64,000 nucleotides of DNA from Pseudomonas furukawaii (lineage in GTDB: Bacteria > Pseudomonadota > Gammaproteobacteria > Pseudomonadales > Pseudomonadaceae), in contig NZ_AP014862.1 of assembly GCF_002355475.1 (NCBI RefSeq), positions 5,828,001 to 5,892,000 of the forward strand, in the 5' to 3' direction. The notes under the pieces are model-generated. The model had not been told where the DNA came from. It made no database searches and worked only from the letters and a program-made list of their open reading frames with translations. Position 1 is the first letter of the stretch; each line of letters begins with the position of its first letter. The position numbers were made by a program, and so were the translations under genes. This document shows, in pieces, positions 7,956 through 18,994 of the stretch.

Positions 7956-9272
7956 ATGCCGCATCTGTCCCGCCTCACCTCCCTGGCCATGGCACTGGCG
8001 CTGCTCGGCGGCGCCTCGCAGTCGCTGGCCGCCGAGGACCCGGCAAATCTCCCCGCCACCACGGTCAGCGGCAAGGCGCCCCTGCCCCTGGACGAGCTGC
8101 GGACCTTCGCCGAGGTGCTGGACCGCATCAAGTCGGCCTATGTCGAGCCGGTGGACGACAAGACCCTGCTGGAAAACGCCATCAAGGGCATGCTGAGCAA
8201 CCTCGATCCCCACTCGGCCTATCTGGAGCCGGAAGACTTCCAGGAGCTGCAGGAGAGCACCAGCGGCGAGTTCGGCGGCCTGGGGATCGAAGTGGGCGCC
8301 GAGGACGGCTTCGTCAAGGTCGTGTCGCCCATCGACGACACCCCCGCCTCCAAGGCCGGTATCCAGCCCGGCGACCTGATCGTGAAGATCGACGGCCAGC
8401 CCACCAAGGGCATCTCCCTGATGGAGGCCGTGGACAAGATGCGCGGCAAGGCCGGTAGCAAGATCACCCTGACCCTGGTGCGCGAGGGCGGCAAGCCCTT
8501 CGACGTGGAGCTGGTGCGCGCCGCCATCAAGGTCAAGAGCGTGAAGAGCCAGTTGCTGGAGAAAAGCTATGGCTACCTGCGCATCACCCAGTTCCAGGTG
8601 AACACCGGCGAGGAAGTGGGCAAGGCCCTGGCCAAGCTGCGCAAGGACAACGGCGACAAGAAGCTCGCCGGCCTGGTGCTGGACCTGCGCAACAACCCCG
8701 GCGGCGTGCTGCAGGCCGCGGTGGAGGTATCCGACCACTTCCTCAGGAAAGGCCTCATCGTCTACACCAAGGGCCGCATCGCCAACTCCGAGCTGCGCTT
8801 CTCCGCCGACCCGGCCGACGCCAGCGAAGGCGTTCCGCTGGTGGTGCTGATCAACGGCGGCAGCGCCTCGGCGGCGGAGATCGTCGCCGGCGCCCTGCAG
8901 GACCACAAGCGCGGCGTGCTGATGGGCACCGACAGCTTCGGCAAGGGTTCGGTGCAGACCGTGCTGCCGCTGAACAACGACCGCGCGCTGAAACTCACCA
9001 CCGCGCTGTACTACACCCCCAACGGCCGCTCCATCCAGGCCCAGGGCATAGTCCCGGACATCGAGGTGGCGCGGGCCAAGGTCACCCGCGAGCAGGATGC
9101 CGAGAGCTTCAAGGAAGCCGACCTCGCCGGGCACCTGGGCAACGGCAATGGCGGCGAGGACCGCCCCAGCGCCACTCGCAAGGCCGCCGAGCCGCGCCCG
9201 CAGGATGACGACTTCCAGCTCAGCCAGGCCCTGAACCTGCTGAAGGGCCTGAACGTCACCCGCGAGAACTGA
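7956..9272 (+). CDS. ctpA: Carboxy-terminal processing protease CtpA (S41)
   Basis: 438-aa periplasmic serine protease; in P. aeruginosa CtpA with lipoprotein LbcA degrades peptidoglycan endopeptidases. Signal peptide ~1-24 (ending SQSLA), PDZ domain ~95-170 (FGGLGIEVGAEDGFV), S41 core with the Ser-Lys dyad: Ser in GGSASAAEIVAGAL and Lys in SFGKGSVQT, exactly 25 residues apart as in this family. The start at 7956 has AGGAG nine bases upstream; an upstream TTG is less likely. It lies 31 bases after envC and 2 bases before the next gene. Confidence 0.95.
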   Translation: MPHLSRLTSLAMALALLGGASQSLAAEDPANLPATTVSGKAPLPLDELRTFAEVLDRIKSAYVEPVDDKTLLENAIKGMLSNLDPHSAYLEPEDFQELQESTSGEFGGLGIEVGAEDGFVKVVSPIDDTPASKAGIQPGDLIVKIDGQPTKGISLMEAVDKMRGKAGSKITLTLVREGGKPFDVELVRAAIKVKSVKSQLLEKSYGYLRITQFQVNTGEEVGKALAKLRKDNGDKKLAGLVLDLRNNPGGVLQAAVEVSDHFLRKGLIVYTKGRIANSELRFSADPADASEGVPLVVLINGGSASAAEIVAGALQDHKRGVLMGTDSFGKGSVQTVLPLNNDRALKLTTALYYTPNGRSIQAQGIVPDIEVARAKVTREQDAESFKEADLAGHLGNGNGGEDRPSATRKAAEPRPQDDDFQLSQALNLLKGLNVTREN

Positions 9273-9274
9273 CC

Positions 9275-10039
9275 GTGAAGTGGGGCACCTGGCTGCTGTC
9301 GCTCCTGCTGGGCGCGATGGCCGCCGGTGCCTGGGCCTCGCCACCCGCGCGCCTGGCGCTGATCATCGATGACCTGGGCCGGACGCCCGCCCGTGACCAG
9401 CGCGTCCTCGGCCTACCCGGCCCGGTCGCCCTGTCCATCCTTCCCGATGTCCCCCATTCCCGTGAATTGGCCGTGGCCGCCCACGCCGCCGGCAAGACGG
9501 TGATGCTGCACTTGCCCATGGACCCGGCCGGTGGCCCCTACGCCTGGCATCCCGGGTTATCCACAGGCGAGCTGGAAAGTCGCCTGGATGCGGCGCTACG
9601 CCGGGTGCCTTTCGCCCGAGGGCTGAACAACCATATGGGTAGCCGCATGACCGCCCAGCGCCCGGCCATGGCCTGGCTTATGCGGCGCCTGCAGCGGGAC
9701 CACCGCTTTTTCGTCGACAGCCGCACCAGCGCCGCCACCGTGGCCGCCGCCGAGGCACAGAAGATCGGCCTGGCGAGCCTGTCGCGGGACATCTTCCTGG
9801 ATGACGACCAGAGCCCGGCTGCGGTGGCGAAGCAGTTCCATGCCGCCCTGGAACTGGCCAGACGGCAGGGTTCCGCCCTGATGATCGGTCACCCGCACCC
9901 CGCGACCCTGGCGCTGCTGGAACGGGAGCTGCCGCGCCTCAAGGCCCGGGGTTTCGAGCTGATCGACGTGGAGATGCTGATCGCCCTGCGTGGCAACCGG
10001 GCCATGGCGGCCCATGGCAAGGCGGGGATCTACCGCTAG
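9275..10039 (+). CDS. Divergent polysaccharide deacetylase (YibQ family)
   Basis: 254 aa with a signal peptide (~1-21, ending GAWAS) and a NodB-like fold of the YibQ group: ALIIDDLG at the first beta strand, VMLHLPMDP, LNNHMGSRMT, FFVDSRTS and IGHPHP. Start is GTG two bases after the ctpA stop, implying translational coupling. Exact substrate unknown; the gpmI-envC-yibQ neighbourhood is conserved in enterobacteria, which points to cell-envelope carbohydrate. Confidence 0.85.
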   Translation: MKWGTWLLSLLLGAMAAGAWASPPARLALIIDDLGRTPARDQRVLGLPGPVALSILPDVPHSRELAVAAHAAGKTVMLHLPMDPAGGPYAWHPGLSTGELESRLDAALRRVPFARGLNNHMGSRMTAQRPAMAWLMRRLQRDHRFFVDSRTSAATVAAAEAQKIGLASLSRDIFLDDDQSPAAVAKQFHAALELARRQGSALMIGHPHPATLALLERELPRLKARGFELIDVEMLIALRGNRAMAAHGKAGIYR

Positions 10040-10064
10040 CAGGACATGACGCCGCTGCCGGCAT

Positions 10065-10085
10065 CCCTCTCCCGATGGGAGAGGG
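10065..10085. repeat. CCCTCTCCC hairpin between convergent genes
   Basis: Stem CCCTCTCCC/GGGAGAGGG with loop GAT, in the 83-bp gap where yibQ and a minus-strand gene converge. The same element recurs at 38256-38278, so it is an interspersed repeat that may act as a 3' end structure. Confidence 0.7.
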
Positions 10086-10122
10086 GCCCCGGACCGTAGT
10101 CACAGGGCCGGACCGACCGGCC

Positions 10123-10878
10123 TCACAGGTAGTTCTGGGTGATCTCGTCGACGATGCCTTCAGCACGCATCTGGTCCAGGGCCTTCTGCAGACGCTCCAC
10201 CACCTCGTCAGGGGTGTCCTTGTTGAACGCCAGGTAGAGTTCGGCACTGTTGAAGCGCAGCACGGTCTGCAGGCCGCTCACCCCTTCCTGCTTGGCCAGG
10301 TAGCGGCCCACGGGGTCGGTGGTGGCCCAGAGGTCGATCTGCCCCTTGATCAGTTTCTTCACGTTCTCCTGGTCGCGCAGGGCGTTCTGCGGAGCCATGC
10401 CCTGGCTTTCCAGGTGCTGGCTCACGGCGTCGTTCTTGTAGGCGCCTATGCGGTACTGGGACGCGCTCTTCAGGTCACTGACGGCGATGTTGTTGCCAGG
10501 CGCGGCGAGCAGCACCCACTCGGTCCTGGCGATGGGGCCGACCCACTTGAACAGGGGCTGCCGTTCGGCGGTGAAGGTGGTGGAGAAGAGGCCGTAGCTG
10601 GGTTTGTCCAGGGTCAGGCGGTAGAGGCGGTCCCAGGGGAAGCGCAGGGTCAGGCTGTAGCCGATGTCGGCACGCTTGAACATCTCGCGGACGATATCGG
10701 CGCTGATACCGTCGATGCCATCGTCCCGGGCGAAGTTCTTATCATCCACCGCCATGTTGAACGGCGGGAAGTTCTCGGTGAGCAACACCACCTTGTAGTC
10801 CGCCGGCAATTCGGCGCGAGCCGTGAAGGCGAGGCACATCAAGCCCAGGGTGAGGGCACGTTGGATCAGCTTCTGCAT
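10123..10878 (-). CDS. Periplasmic amino-acid-type solute-binding protein (SBP_bac_3), copy 1
   Basis: 251 aa with signal peptide (MQKLIQRALTLGLMCLAFTARA) and a two-lobed binding fold: VVLLTENFPPFNM, IDGISADIVREMFKRA, SLTLRFPWDRLY, QIDLWATTDPVGRYLA. Paralogous and equal in length to the next gene (251 aa). No permease or ATPase is adjacent, so it may serve as a sensor-type or stand-alone binding protein. Start 10878 is preferred over 10884 because GGA is spaced for it. Ligand unknown. Confidence 0.85.
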   Translation of the reverse strand: MQKLIQRALTLGLMCLAFTARAELPADYKVVLLTENFPPFNMAVDDKNFARDDGIDGISADIVREMFKRADIGYSLTLRFPWDRLYRLTLDKPSYGLFSTTFTAERQPLFKWVGPIARTEWVLLAAPGNNIAVSDLKSASQYRIGAYKNDAVSQHLESQGMAPQNALRDQENVKKLIKGQIDLWATTDPVGRYLAKQEGVSGLQTVLRFNSAELYLAFNKDTPDEVVERLQKALDQMRAEGIVDEITQNYL

Positions 10879-10985
10879 GGTCATTCCGCTCGCTTGGATT
10901 TGTGGTTTTGGCAAAGCGACTTGCACGTGCGGGCTCCCCGCCCACACGACGGACGACCGGCTCGTGGCCGGTCGTCTGGGTCTTC

Positions 10986-11741
10986 CTAGAGGTAGCTGTC
11001 GAGAATCTCGTCGACGAAGCCCTCGGCGCGCATCTGGTCCAGCGACGCCTGCAGCCTGTTCACCACTTCATCGGGGACATCCTTGTTCAGCGCCAGGAAC
11101 AATTCGGCCTGGTTGAAACGCAGCACGGTCTTCAGGCCGCCGACGCCTTCCTGCCGGGCCAGGTAGCGACCGGCCGGATCGCCAGTGGCCCAGAGATCGA
11201 TCTGCCCCTTCTCCAGCTTCTTCGCGTTCTCCTGGTCGCGCAGGGCCGTGACCGGCTCCAGCTTCTGCTGGATCAGGTACTCGGCGATGGCGTCGCCCTT
11301 GTAGGCACCCACCTTGTACTGGCGGGCATCGTCCAGGCTGGACAGGCTGATGGGACTGTCGGCCCGCGCCAGCATCACCCAGTCATCCGGTCCGATGGGG
11401 CCGACCCACTTGAAGGATTGTTCGCGCTCGGGCAGGCGGGCCGTGACGAAGACGCCGTAGCCGGGCTTTTCCAGCGCCAGCTTGTAGATGCGATCCCAGG
11501 GGAAACGCAGGGTCAGGCTGTACTTGACCCCGGCACGCTTGAACATTTCGCGGACGATATCCACGGCGATGCCGTCGATATTGTCTTCCTGGGCGAAGTT
11601 CTTCCCGTTGATCGACATGTTGTAAGGGGGGAAGTTTTCCGTCAGGAGAACCACGCTGTAGTGCTCATCCACTTCGGCGCGGGCGGCGCCGGCCAGCACC
11701 ATCAGAGTACCGGCCAGCGCCAGCAGCAGGCGTTTCGACAT
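10986..11741 (-). CDS. Periplasmic amino-acid-type solute-binding protein (SBP_bac_3), copy 2
   Basis: 251 aa, signal peptide ~1-22 (ending GAARA), same architecture as its downstream neighbour with matching motifs (LLTENFPPYNM, SLTLRFPWDRIY, QIDLWATGDPAGRYLA, DEVVNRLQASLDQMRAEG). A tandem duplication is evident. Substrate residues differ (GPDDWVMLARADS against ARTEWVLLAAPGN), so ligand specificity may have diverged. No transporter partners are nearby. Confidence 0.85.
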   Translation of the reverse strand: MSKRLLLALAGTLMVLAGAARAEVDEHYSVVLLTENFPPYNMSINGKNFAQEDNIDGIAVDIVREMFKRAGVKYSLTLRFPWDRIYKLALEKPGYGVFVTARLPEREQSFKWVGPIGPDDWVMLARADSPISLSSLDDARQYKVGAYKGDAIAEYLIQQKLEPVTALRDQENAKKLEKGQIDLWATGDPAGRYLARQEGVGGLKTVLRFNQAELFLALNKDVPDEVVNRLQASLDQMRAEGFVDEILDSYL

Positions 11742-11875
11742 AGGCGACTACCTTCCAGGTACGTGGGAAATGCGCTGAGCTTACCCTCACCAGCGCGAGG
11801 CTCGGACATCAGCGGCCCAGGCTGCGAATTCCGTCACGCGGAGCAGCCCGGGACAGGGGGAGGCAAGAATCGTGC

Positions 11876-12646
11876 TCAGCGCACCAGGATGCCGCGACTG
11901 GCCAGGTAGGCCTTGGCTTCCGGCACGGTGTACTCGCCGAAGTGGAAGATGCTGGCCGCCAGGACGGCGTCAGCCTTGCCCTCGAGGATACCGGCCGCCA
12001 GGTGCTCCAGGTTGCCGACGCCGCCGGAGGCGATCACCGGGATGCCGACGGCTTCGCTGATGGCGCGGGTAACGCCCAGGTCGTAACCGCTCTTCACACC
12101 GTCCTGGTCCATGCTGGTGAGGAGGATCTCGCCGGCCCCCAGGTCTTCCATCTTCTTCGCCCAGGCCACGGCATCCAGGCCGGTGGGTTTGCGACCGCCA
12201 TGGGTGAAGATCTCCCAGCGCGGGGTTTCGCCCGGGGCGGAGACCCTCTTGGCGTCGATGGCCACCACGATGCACTGGGAGCCGAAGCGCGAGGCGGCCT
12301 CGCCGACGAACTCGGGGGTGAACACCGCGGCGGTGTTGATGGAGACCTTGTCGGCACCGGCGTTGAGCAGGTTGCGGATGTCCTGCACGGTGCGCACGCC
12401 GCCGCCCACGGTCAGCGGGATGAACACCTGGCTGGCCATGCGCTCGACGGTGTGCAGGGTGGTGTCGCGGCCGTCGACGCTGGCGGTGATGTCGAGGAAG
12501 GTGATCTCGTCGGCGCCCTGCTCGTCGTAGCGGCGGGCGATCTCCACCGGGTCGCCGGCATCGCGGATGTTCTCGAACTTGACGCCCTTCACCACGCGGC
12601 CGTTGTCCACGTCGAGGCAGGGGATGATGCGTTTGGCCAGTGCCAT
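11876..12646 (-). CDS. hisF: Imidazole glycerol phosphate synthase, cyclase subunit HisF
   Basis: 256-aa TIM-barrel subunit that joins PRFAR with ammonia delivered by HisH to give IGP and AICAR. Visible: catalytic Asp in [14 protein letters not shown] and the second catalytic Asp in [14 protein letters not shown], plus phosphate-binding GGGVRT and VIASGGVGN. The start at 12646 ([13 protein letters not shown]) gives the family length. Last gene of the minus-strand his group, separated from hisA by an intergenic repeat. Confidence 0.97.
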   Translation of the reverse strand: MALAKRIIPCLDVDNGRVVKGVKFENIRDAGDPVEIARRYDEQGADEITFLDITASVDGRDTTLHTVERMASQVFIPLTVGGGVRTVQDIRNLLNAGADKVSINTAAVFTPEFVGEAASRFGSQCIVVAIDAKRVSAPGETPRWEIFTHGGRKPTGLDAVAWAKKMEDLGAGEILLTSMDQDGVKSGYDLGVTRAISEAVGIPVIASGGVGNLEHLAAGILEGKADAVLAASIFHFGEYTVPEAKAYLASRGILVR

Positions 12647-12657
12647 GACAGTGCTCT

Positions 12658-12752
12658 CGTAGGATGGGTTGAGCGCAGCGATACCCCTCGTTGCGCCAAC
12701 GGATGACTCCATGCGGTGGGTCATGCCGCCAGGCGGCCAACCCACTCTACGC
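12658..12752. repeat. GTAGGRTGG-type intergenic repeat, copy 1
   Basis: Begins GTAGGATGGGTTGAGCGCAG and ends with the near-inverse CCAACCCACTCTACG. Related copies lie near 56267-56388 and 59137-59245. It occupies the hisA-hisF gap and could form a large imperfect hairpin in the his mRNA. Boundaries approximate. Confidence 0.7.
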
Positions 12753-12757
12753 CCCGT

Positions 12758-13495
12758 TCAGCCCTTGTAGCTGTCGCAGAAGGCCTGGGCCTCGGCGACA
12801 TCCAGGGTGCCTTCGTAGATGGCGCGACCGGTGATGGCGCCGATGATGCCGGGGGCCTTGGCGGCCAGCAGCTTCTCGATATCGCCCAGGTTGTGAATGC
12901 CGCCGGAGGCGATCACCGGGATGCGGCTGGCGGCCGCCAGGGCCGCGGTGGCCTCGACGTTGCAGCCCTGCATCATCCCGTCCTTGGCGATGTCGGTATA
13001 GACGATGGCGGACACGCCGTCGGCCTCGAAGCGGCGGGCCAGGTCCACCGCCTGCACGCTGCTCACCTCGGCCCAGCCGTCGGTGGCGACGAACCCGTCC
13101 TTGGCGTCCAGGCCGACGATCACCTTGCCCGGGAAGGCCTTGCAGGCCTCGGTGACGAACTCGGGCTCCTTCACCGCCTTGGTGCCGATGATCACGTAGC
13201 TGACGCCGGCCTTGACGTAGTGCTCGATGGTTTCCAGGGAACGGATGCCGCCGCCGATCTGGATCGGCAGGTTCGGGTAGCGCCTGGCGATGGCGGTGAC
13301 CACCTCGCCGTTCACCGGCTTGCCCTCGAAGGCGCCGTTGAGGTCCACCAGGTGCAGGCGGCGGCAGCCACCTTCCACCCACTTGGCGGCCATGCTCACC
13401 GGGTCGTCGGAGAACACGGTGGAGTCTTCCATGCGGCCCTGGCGCAGGCGCACGCAGGCGCCGTCCTTCAGATCGATAGCGGGGATAATCAGCAT
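12758..13495 (-). CDS. hisA: ProFAR isomerase HisA
   Basis: 245-aa TIM barrel converting ProFAR to PRFAR. Visible: catalytic Asp in [14 protein letters not shown] and [13 protein letters not shown], phosphate loops IQIGGGIR and VIASGGIHN. Paralogous to HisF. It lies 40 bases after the DUF2164 gene and 110 bases before hisF; all steps are consistent with one histidine operon. Confidence 0.97.
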   Translation of the reverse strand: MLIIPAIDLKDGACVRLRQGRMEDSTVFSDDPVSMAAKWVEGGCRRLHLVDLNGAFEGKPVNGEVVTAIARRYPNLPIQIGGGIRSLETIEHYVKAGVSYVIIGTKAVKEPEFVTEACKAFPGKVIVGLDAKDGFVATDGWAEVSSVQAVDLARRFEADGVSAIVYTDIAKDGMMQGCNVEATAALAAASRIPVIASGGIHNLGDIEKLLAAKAPGIIGAITGRAIYEGTLDVAEAQAFCDSYKG

Positions 13496-13535
13496 CGGTT
13501 CAACCTGCTCGAAGTCAGTGGATTCGGTGTGGCGC

Positions 13536-13793
13536 TCAGGCTTTCTCGAGCGCCCACAAGTCGTTCTCGATGCTGTCGAACCTGTCCTTCAGGTGCGCCT
13601 GCACATCGGAGATCGCCTTGTTGTAGAAATGCGGTGCGAACTCGCGGGCGAAGAAATCCAGCACTTCCTCGGCCTCGAAGGCGCCCAGTTCCAGCTCGAA
13701 GCGCTCGGCCATGAAACGCTTGATGGCCAGCACGCCGTCCTGGGTCTGGGCGGCGTCTAGCTGCAGGCTGGGGGCCTTCTTCCCGCGGCTCAT
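13536..13793 (-). CDS. DUF2164 family protein in the his operon
   Basis: 85 aa, acidic and helical, with the family signature [39 protein letters not shown] compressed here to its key parts: [26 protein letters not shown]. No catalytic motif recognised. It lies 4 bases after hisH and 40 bases before hisA, so it must be cotranscribed with histidine genes. Its function is unknown and any link to histidine synthesis is inference from position. Confidence 0.85.
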   Translation of the reverse strand: MSRGKKAPSLQLDAAQTQDGVLAIKRFMAERFELELGAFEAEEVLDFFAREFAPHFYNKAISDVQAHLKDRFDSIENDLWALEKA

Positions 13794-13797
13794 GGGC

Positions 13798-14436
13798 TTA
13801 CCAGCGACCGTCCCAGGCGGCGAAGTTCTGCAGCAGTTGCAGCCCGTGGGTGTGGCTCTTTTCCGGGTGGAACTGCACGGCGAAGCGCGAGCCCTCGGCC
13901 AGCGCGGCGGCGAAGTCCTTGCCGTAATGGCCGCGACCGACCACCTGCTTGGGATTGCCGGCCTCGATGTAGTAGCTGTGCACGAAGTAGAAGCGCGCCA
14001 GGTCGGGGATGTTGTGCCAGAGCGGATGGGCCACGCTCTGCTGCACCTCGTTCCAGCCCATGTGCGGCACCTTCAGGTGCTCGCCGTCTTCCACCAGGTC
14101 CTTGCCGAAGAAGCGCACCTGGCCGGGGAACAGGCCGATGCAGTCGACGCCGTCGTTCTCCTCGCTGTGCTCCAGCAGCGCCTGCATGCCGACGCAGATG
14201 CCGAGGAACGGACGATCCTTGCTGACCTCACGCACCAGCTCGTCGAAGCCCAGGCGGCGGATCTCGGCCATGCAGTCGCGGATGGCGCCTACACCGGGGA
14301 AGACCACGCGGTCAGCCTCGCGGATCACGCTGGCGTCGCTGGTGACCAGCACGCGGCCGGCGCCGACATGCTCAAGGGCCTTGGCGACCGAGTGCAGGTT
14401 GCCCATGCCGTAATCGATGACCGCGACCGTCTGCAT
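13798..14436 (-). CDS. hisH: Imidazole glycerol phosphate synthase, glutaminase subunit HisH
   Basis: 212-aa class I glutamine amidotransferase supplying ammonia to HisF. Catalytic triad visible: Cys in [11 protein letters not shown], His and Glu in [23 protein letters not shown] is the oxyanion-strand region. Its start codon overlaps the hisB stop by one base, giving translational coupling. Confidence 0.97.
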   Translation of the reverse strand: MQTVAVIDYGMGNLHSVAKALEHVGAGRVLVTSDASVIREADRVVFPGVGAIRDCMAEIRRLGFDELVREVSKDRPFLGICVGMQALLEHSEENDGVDCIGLFPGQVRFFGKDLVEDGEHLKVPHMGWNEVQQSVAHPLWHNIPDLARFYFVHSYYIEAGNPKQVVGRGHYGKDFAAALAEGSRFAVQFHPEKSHTHGLQLLQNFAAWDGRW

Positions 14437-15029
14437 CAGAGCACGCCCTTGGTGGAGGGCATCTGGCCGGCCATGCGCGGATCGCGCTCGATGGCCATGC
14501 GCAGCGCGCGGCCGAAGGCCTTGAACACGGTCTCGATCTGGTGGTGGGTGTTGTGACCACGCAGGTTGTCGATGTGCAGGGTCACCAGGGCGTGGTTGAC
14601 GAAGCCCTGGAAGAATTCCTGGAACAGGTCCACGTCGAAACCGCCGACGGTGGCACGGGTGAAGGGCACATGCATCTGCAGGCCCGGGCGGCCGGAGAAG
14701 TCGATCACCACGCGGGACAGGGCTTCATCCAGGGGCACATAGGAATGGCCGTAGCGAACGATGCCCTTCTTGTCGCCGATGGCCTGGGTGAAGGCCTGGC
14801 CGAGGGTGATGCCGACATCTTCCACAGTGTGGTGATCGTCGATATGCAGATCGCCCTTGCACTCGATGTCCAGGTCGATCAGGCCATGGCGGGCGATCTG
14901 GTCAAGCATGTGCTCGAGGAAGGGCACGCCGATATCGAAGCGGGCCTTGCCAGTGCCATCCAGGTTGATCGAAACCTTGATCTGGGTTTCCAGGGTATTG
15001 CGTTCGACGGACGCCGTACGTTCGGCCAT
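14436..15029 (-). CDS. hisB: Imidazoleglycerol-phosphate dehydratase HisB
   Basis: 197-aa monofunctional Mn enzyme dehydrating IGP to imidazole-acetol phosphate. Metal-binding signatures [31 protein letters not shown] and HNTHHQIE are all present. The start at 15029 ([12 protein letters not shown]) gives the normal length; an upstream in-frame ATG would extend into the promoter. First gene of the his group. Confidence 0.97.
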   Translation of the reverse strand: MAERTASVERNTLETQIKVSINLDGTGKARFDIGVPFLEHMLDQIARHGLIDLDIECKGDLHIDDHHTVEDVGITLGQAFTQAIGDKKGIVRYGHSYVPLDEALSRVVIDFSGRPGLQMHVPFTRATVGGFDVDLFQEFFQGFVNHALVTLHIDNLRGHNTHHQIETVFKAFGRALRMAIERDPRMAGQMPSTKGVL

Positions 15030-15158
15030 CACCAGCTCCACAAAAGGCTCACGAAAAAAGAGCGCCATTATAGGCTGCGCCCTCCCGGCGCGGCTACCGA
15101 CGGCGGTCGGCGACGTTTACACTGCCGGGCCGCGCCCGCACCGCCACCAGGAGCCACC

Positions 15159-15557
15159 ATGCCCGTAGCCGTCGAGATCCTCTCCAGCCCCTCCGAGCAG
15201 GACCACGCCGACCTGGCGAAGATCTACGCCGACGCCCCGGACTGGCTACTGGCCCCCTATGCCAGCGCCGCCGAGCTGATTCAGCAGGGCCTGGCCGATG
15301 AGCGCCTGGTGGTTGGCCGCTTCAACGATCGCCTGCTGGGCGCCGCCCTGGTCGCGCGCCTCGACGAGGGCTGGCGGCTGTCCCATCTCTGCGTGCGCCA
15401 GGTCACCCGCCAGCGCGGCGTCGGCCGGCGCCTGGTGGAAGAAACCGCACGCCTGGCCCGTGAAGCCGGTACGACCCTGCGCCTGGCGGCACCCGCAGGC
15501 CACCTGGAGAGCCAGGCCCTGGCCGCGCGCCTGCACCTGCCGCTGGACAGCCTCTGA
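15159..15557 (+). CDS. PanZ/PanM-like GNAT (aspartate decarboxylase maturation factor)
   Basis: 132-aa single GNAT domain. It resembles PanZ, the acetyl-CoA sensor that triggers PanD self-cleavage: SEQDHADLAKIY and RFNDRLLGAALVAR near the N-terminus, then CVRQVTRQRGVGRRLVEE, the acetyl-CoA pyrophosphate loop (Q/RxxGxG/A). AGGAG lies six bases before the ATG. Divergent from hisB. A role in pantothenate/CoA regulation is inferred; a plain acetyltransferase is the alternative. Confidence 0.7.
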   Translation: MPVAVEILSSPSEQDHADLAKIYADAPDWLLAPYASAAELIQQGLADERLVVGRFNDRLLGAALVARLDEGWRLSHLCVRQVTRQRGVGRRLVEETARLAREAGTTLRLAAPAGHLESQALAARLHLPLDSL

Positions 15558-15710
15558 GCGCCACCCGCGCAAGGCGCTGAACCCGTGGCGAAAAACGCCA
15601 TCCAAAGACCCTGACCCAGGCGCCGACCCCGCCCGGCGGCAGCCATGGCTGATGGCCCGGCGCTATACTCGGCACCTCAAATTCACCCGACCCACCACAA
15701 GGACTGGCCA

Positions 15711-17929
15711 ATGAAAGCCTTCGGAAAAATCCTGGGCCTCATCTTTCTCGGGCTGCTGCTGATCATCGTGGCTGCGGGCTTTGCCCTGACCCACCTGTTC
15801 GACCCGAATGACTACAAGGACGAGATCCAGCAACTGGCCCGCGACAAGGCCAACCTCGAGCTGACCCTCAAGGGCGACATCGGCTGGAGCCTGTTCCCCT
15901 GGCTCGGGCTCGAACTGCACCAAGCCACCCTCGCCAGCCCCGCTACGCCGGAGAAGCCCTTCGCCGATCTCGACATGATCGGCCTGTCGGTGCGGGTGCT
16001 GCCGCTGCTGCGCCGCGAAGTGCAGATGAGCGACATCCGTGTCGTGGGCCTGAATCTCGACCTGCAGCGCGACGAGAAAGGCAAGGGCAACTGGGAAGAC
16101 ATCGGCCGCCCGCCCCAGTCCCCCGAAGGCGGCCCGGAGAACCGCTCGGCCGCACCCACCGCAGCACCCCGCCCCACTGGCGCGGAGGAACCGGCGCGCC
16201 CGATCAAGCTGGACATCGACAGCCTGACCCTGAGCAATGCACGTATCGACTACAGCGACGCCAAGTCCGGCCGGCAATTCAGCGCCGAAGGCATCGAACT
16301 GACCACCGGCGCCATCCGTGAAGGCGCCAGCATCCCCCTCAAACTGAGTGCCTTCTTCGGCACCAACCAGCCGGTGATGCGCGCCAAGACCGAGCTCACC
16401 GCCAACCTGCGCTTCGAGCGCGCGCTCAAGCGCTACCAGCTGGAAGACCTCAAGCTCAACGGCGAAGCCTCCGGCGAACCGCTCAAAGGCAAGACCCTCG
16501 CCTTCAACGCCCAGGGCCAGTTGCTGGCGGACCTGGCAGCCAACGTCGCCGAATGGAACAGCCTGAAGCTCTCCGCCAACGAGCTGCGCGCCCTGGGCGA
16601 CGTCAAATTGCGCGATCTGGACAAGACGCCCCGTCTCGAAGGTGGCCTGTCCATCGCCAAACTGGACCTGCGCGCCTTCCTCACGGGCCTCGGCGTGGAA
16701 CTACCGCCCATGAGCGACGCCACCGCCCTGCAGAAGTTCGAGCTGGTGACCCGGCTTGCCGGCAGCCCGGACAGCCTTGCCCTGGAAGGCCTGAACCTCA
16801 AGCTGGACGGCAGCACCTACACGGGACGCATCGCCGTGGCCGACTTCGCCAGCCGCGCCCTGCGGATACAGCTCAAAGGCGACAAGCTGGACCTGGACCG
16901 CTACCTGCCGCCCAAGTCCAAGGCCTCGCAGGACGCCCAGAGCGCTCGCCAGGCCGAAGTGAAGGGCACCGTGGCCGCCGCCAGCCAGGGCACCACGCCG
17001 CTTCCCAACGCCCCGACCCAACTGGCCTGGAGCGAAACGCCCATGCTGCCGGTCGACCCGCTGCGCAAACTGGACCTGGAAGCCACCCTCGACCTCGGCC
17101 AGTTCAGCGTCGACAAGCTGCCCATGGAGGATGTCAGCCTCAAGGCCCTGGGCAAGGGCGGCCTGCTGACGCTGGAGGAGCTGCGCGGCGACCTCTTCGA
17201 CGGCAACTTCACCGTCAGCGCCCAACTCGACGTTCGACCCGCTGTTCCGCTGCTCAAGGCCCAGAAGCGCGTCAACCGGGTACCGGTGGAGAAACTCCTC
17301 CAGGCCCGGGGCCAGAAGCCGCCCGTGCGTGGCCAACTGGACCTGACCGCCGACATCACCACCAGCGGCAACAGCCAGAAGGCCTGGGTAGACGGCCTCA
17401 ACGGCACCGCCAGCTTCGTCCTGAACGATGGCGCGCTGCTGGATGCCAACCTGGAGCAGCAGCTCTGCCAGGGCATCGCCACCCTCAACCGCAAGACGCT
17501 CTCCAGCACCCGCAGCAGTGCCGAGACCCCCTTCCGCGAGCTCAAGGGCTCCCTGGTGTTCAACAACGGCGTCGCCAGCAACCAGGACCTGCGCGCCAGC
17601 ATTCCCGGCCTCAGCGTCAAGGGCGACGGTGCGGTGGACCTGCGCGTACTCGGCCTCGACTACCGGCTGGGAGTCGTCATCGAAGGGGACAAGAGCGACA
17701 TGCCGGATCCGGCGTGCCAGGTGAACGAGCGCTACGTGGGCATCGAATGGCCCCTGCGCTGCCGCGGCCCGCTGGAGCTGGGCGCCAAGGCCTGCCGCCT
17801 GGACAAGGACGGCATGGGCAAGGTGGCCGCCAGGCTCGCCGGCGACAAGCTCAGCGAAAAGCTCGAGGAGAAGCTCGGCGACAAGGTCAGCCCGGAACTC
17901 AAGGACGCGCTTAAAGGGCTGTTCAAGCA

Positions 17930-17933
<4 letters not shown>
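15711..17933 (+). CDS. asmA: AsmA family protein
   Basis: 740 aa: N-terminal transmembrane helix (residues ~8-27, [20 protein letters not shown]), then an AsmA domain ([16 protein letters not shown]...) and a C-terminal AsmA/DUF490-type region of repeated beta strands ending in charged helices. AsmA-like proteins bridge inner and outer membranes and are thought to move phospholipids. A low-complexity Pro/Ala linker occurs at ~140-160. The stop overlaps the mutY start by four bases (ATGA), so the two are coupled. Confidence 0.9.
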
Positions 17934-18993
<1,060 letters not shown>

Positions 18994-18994
<1 letters not shown>

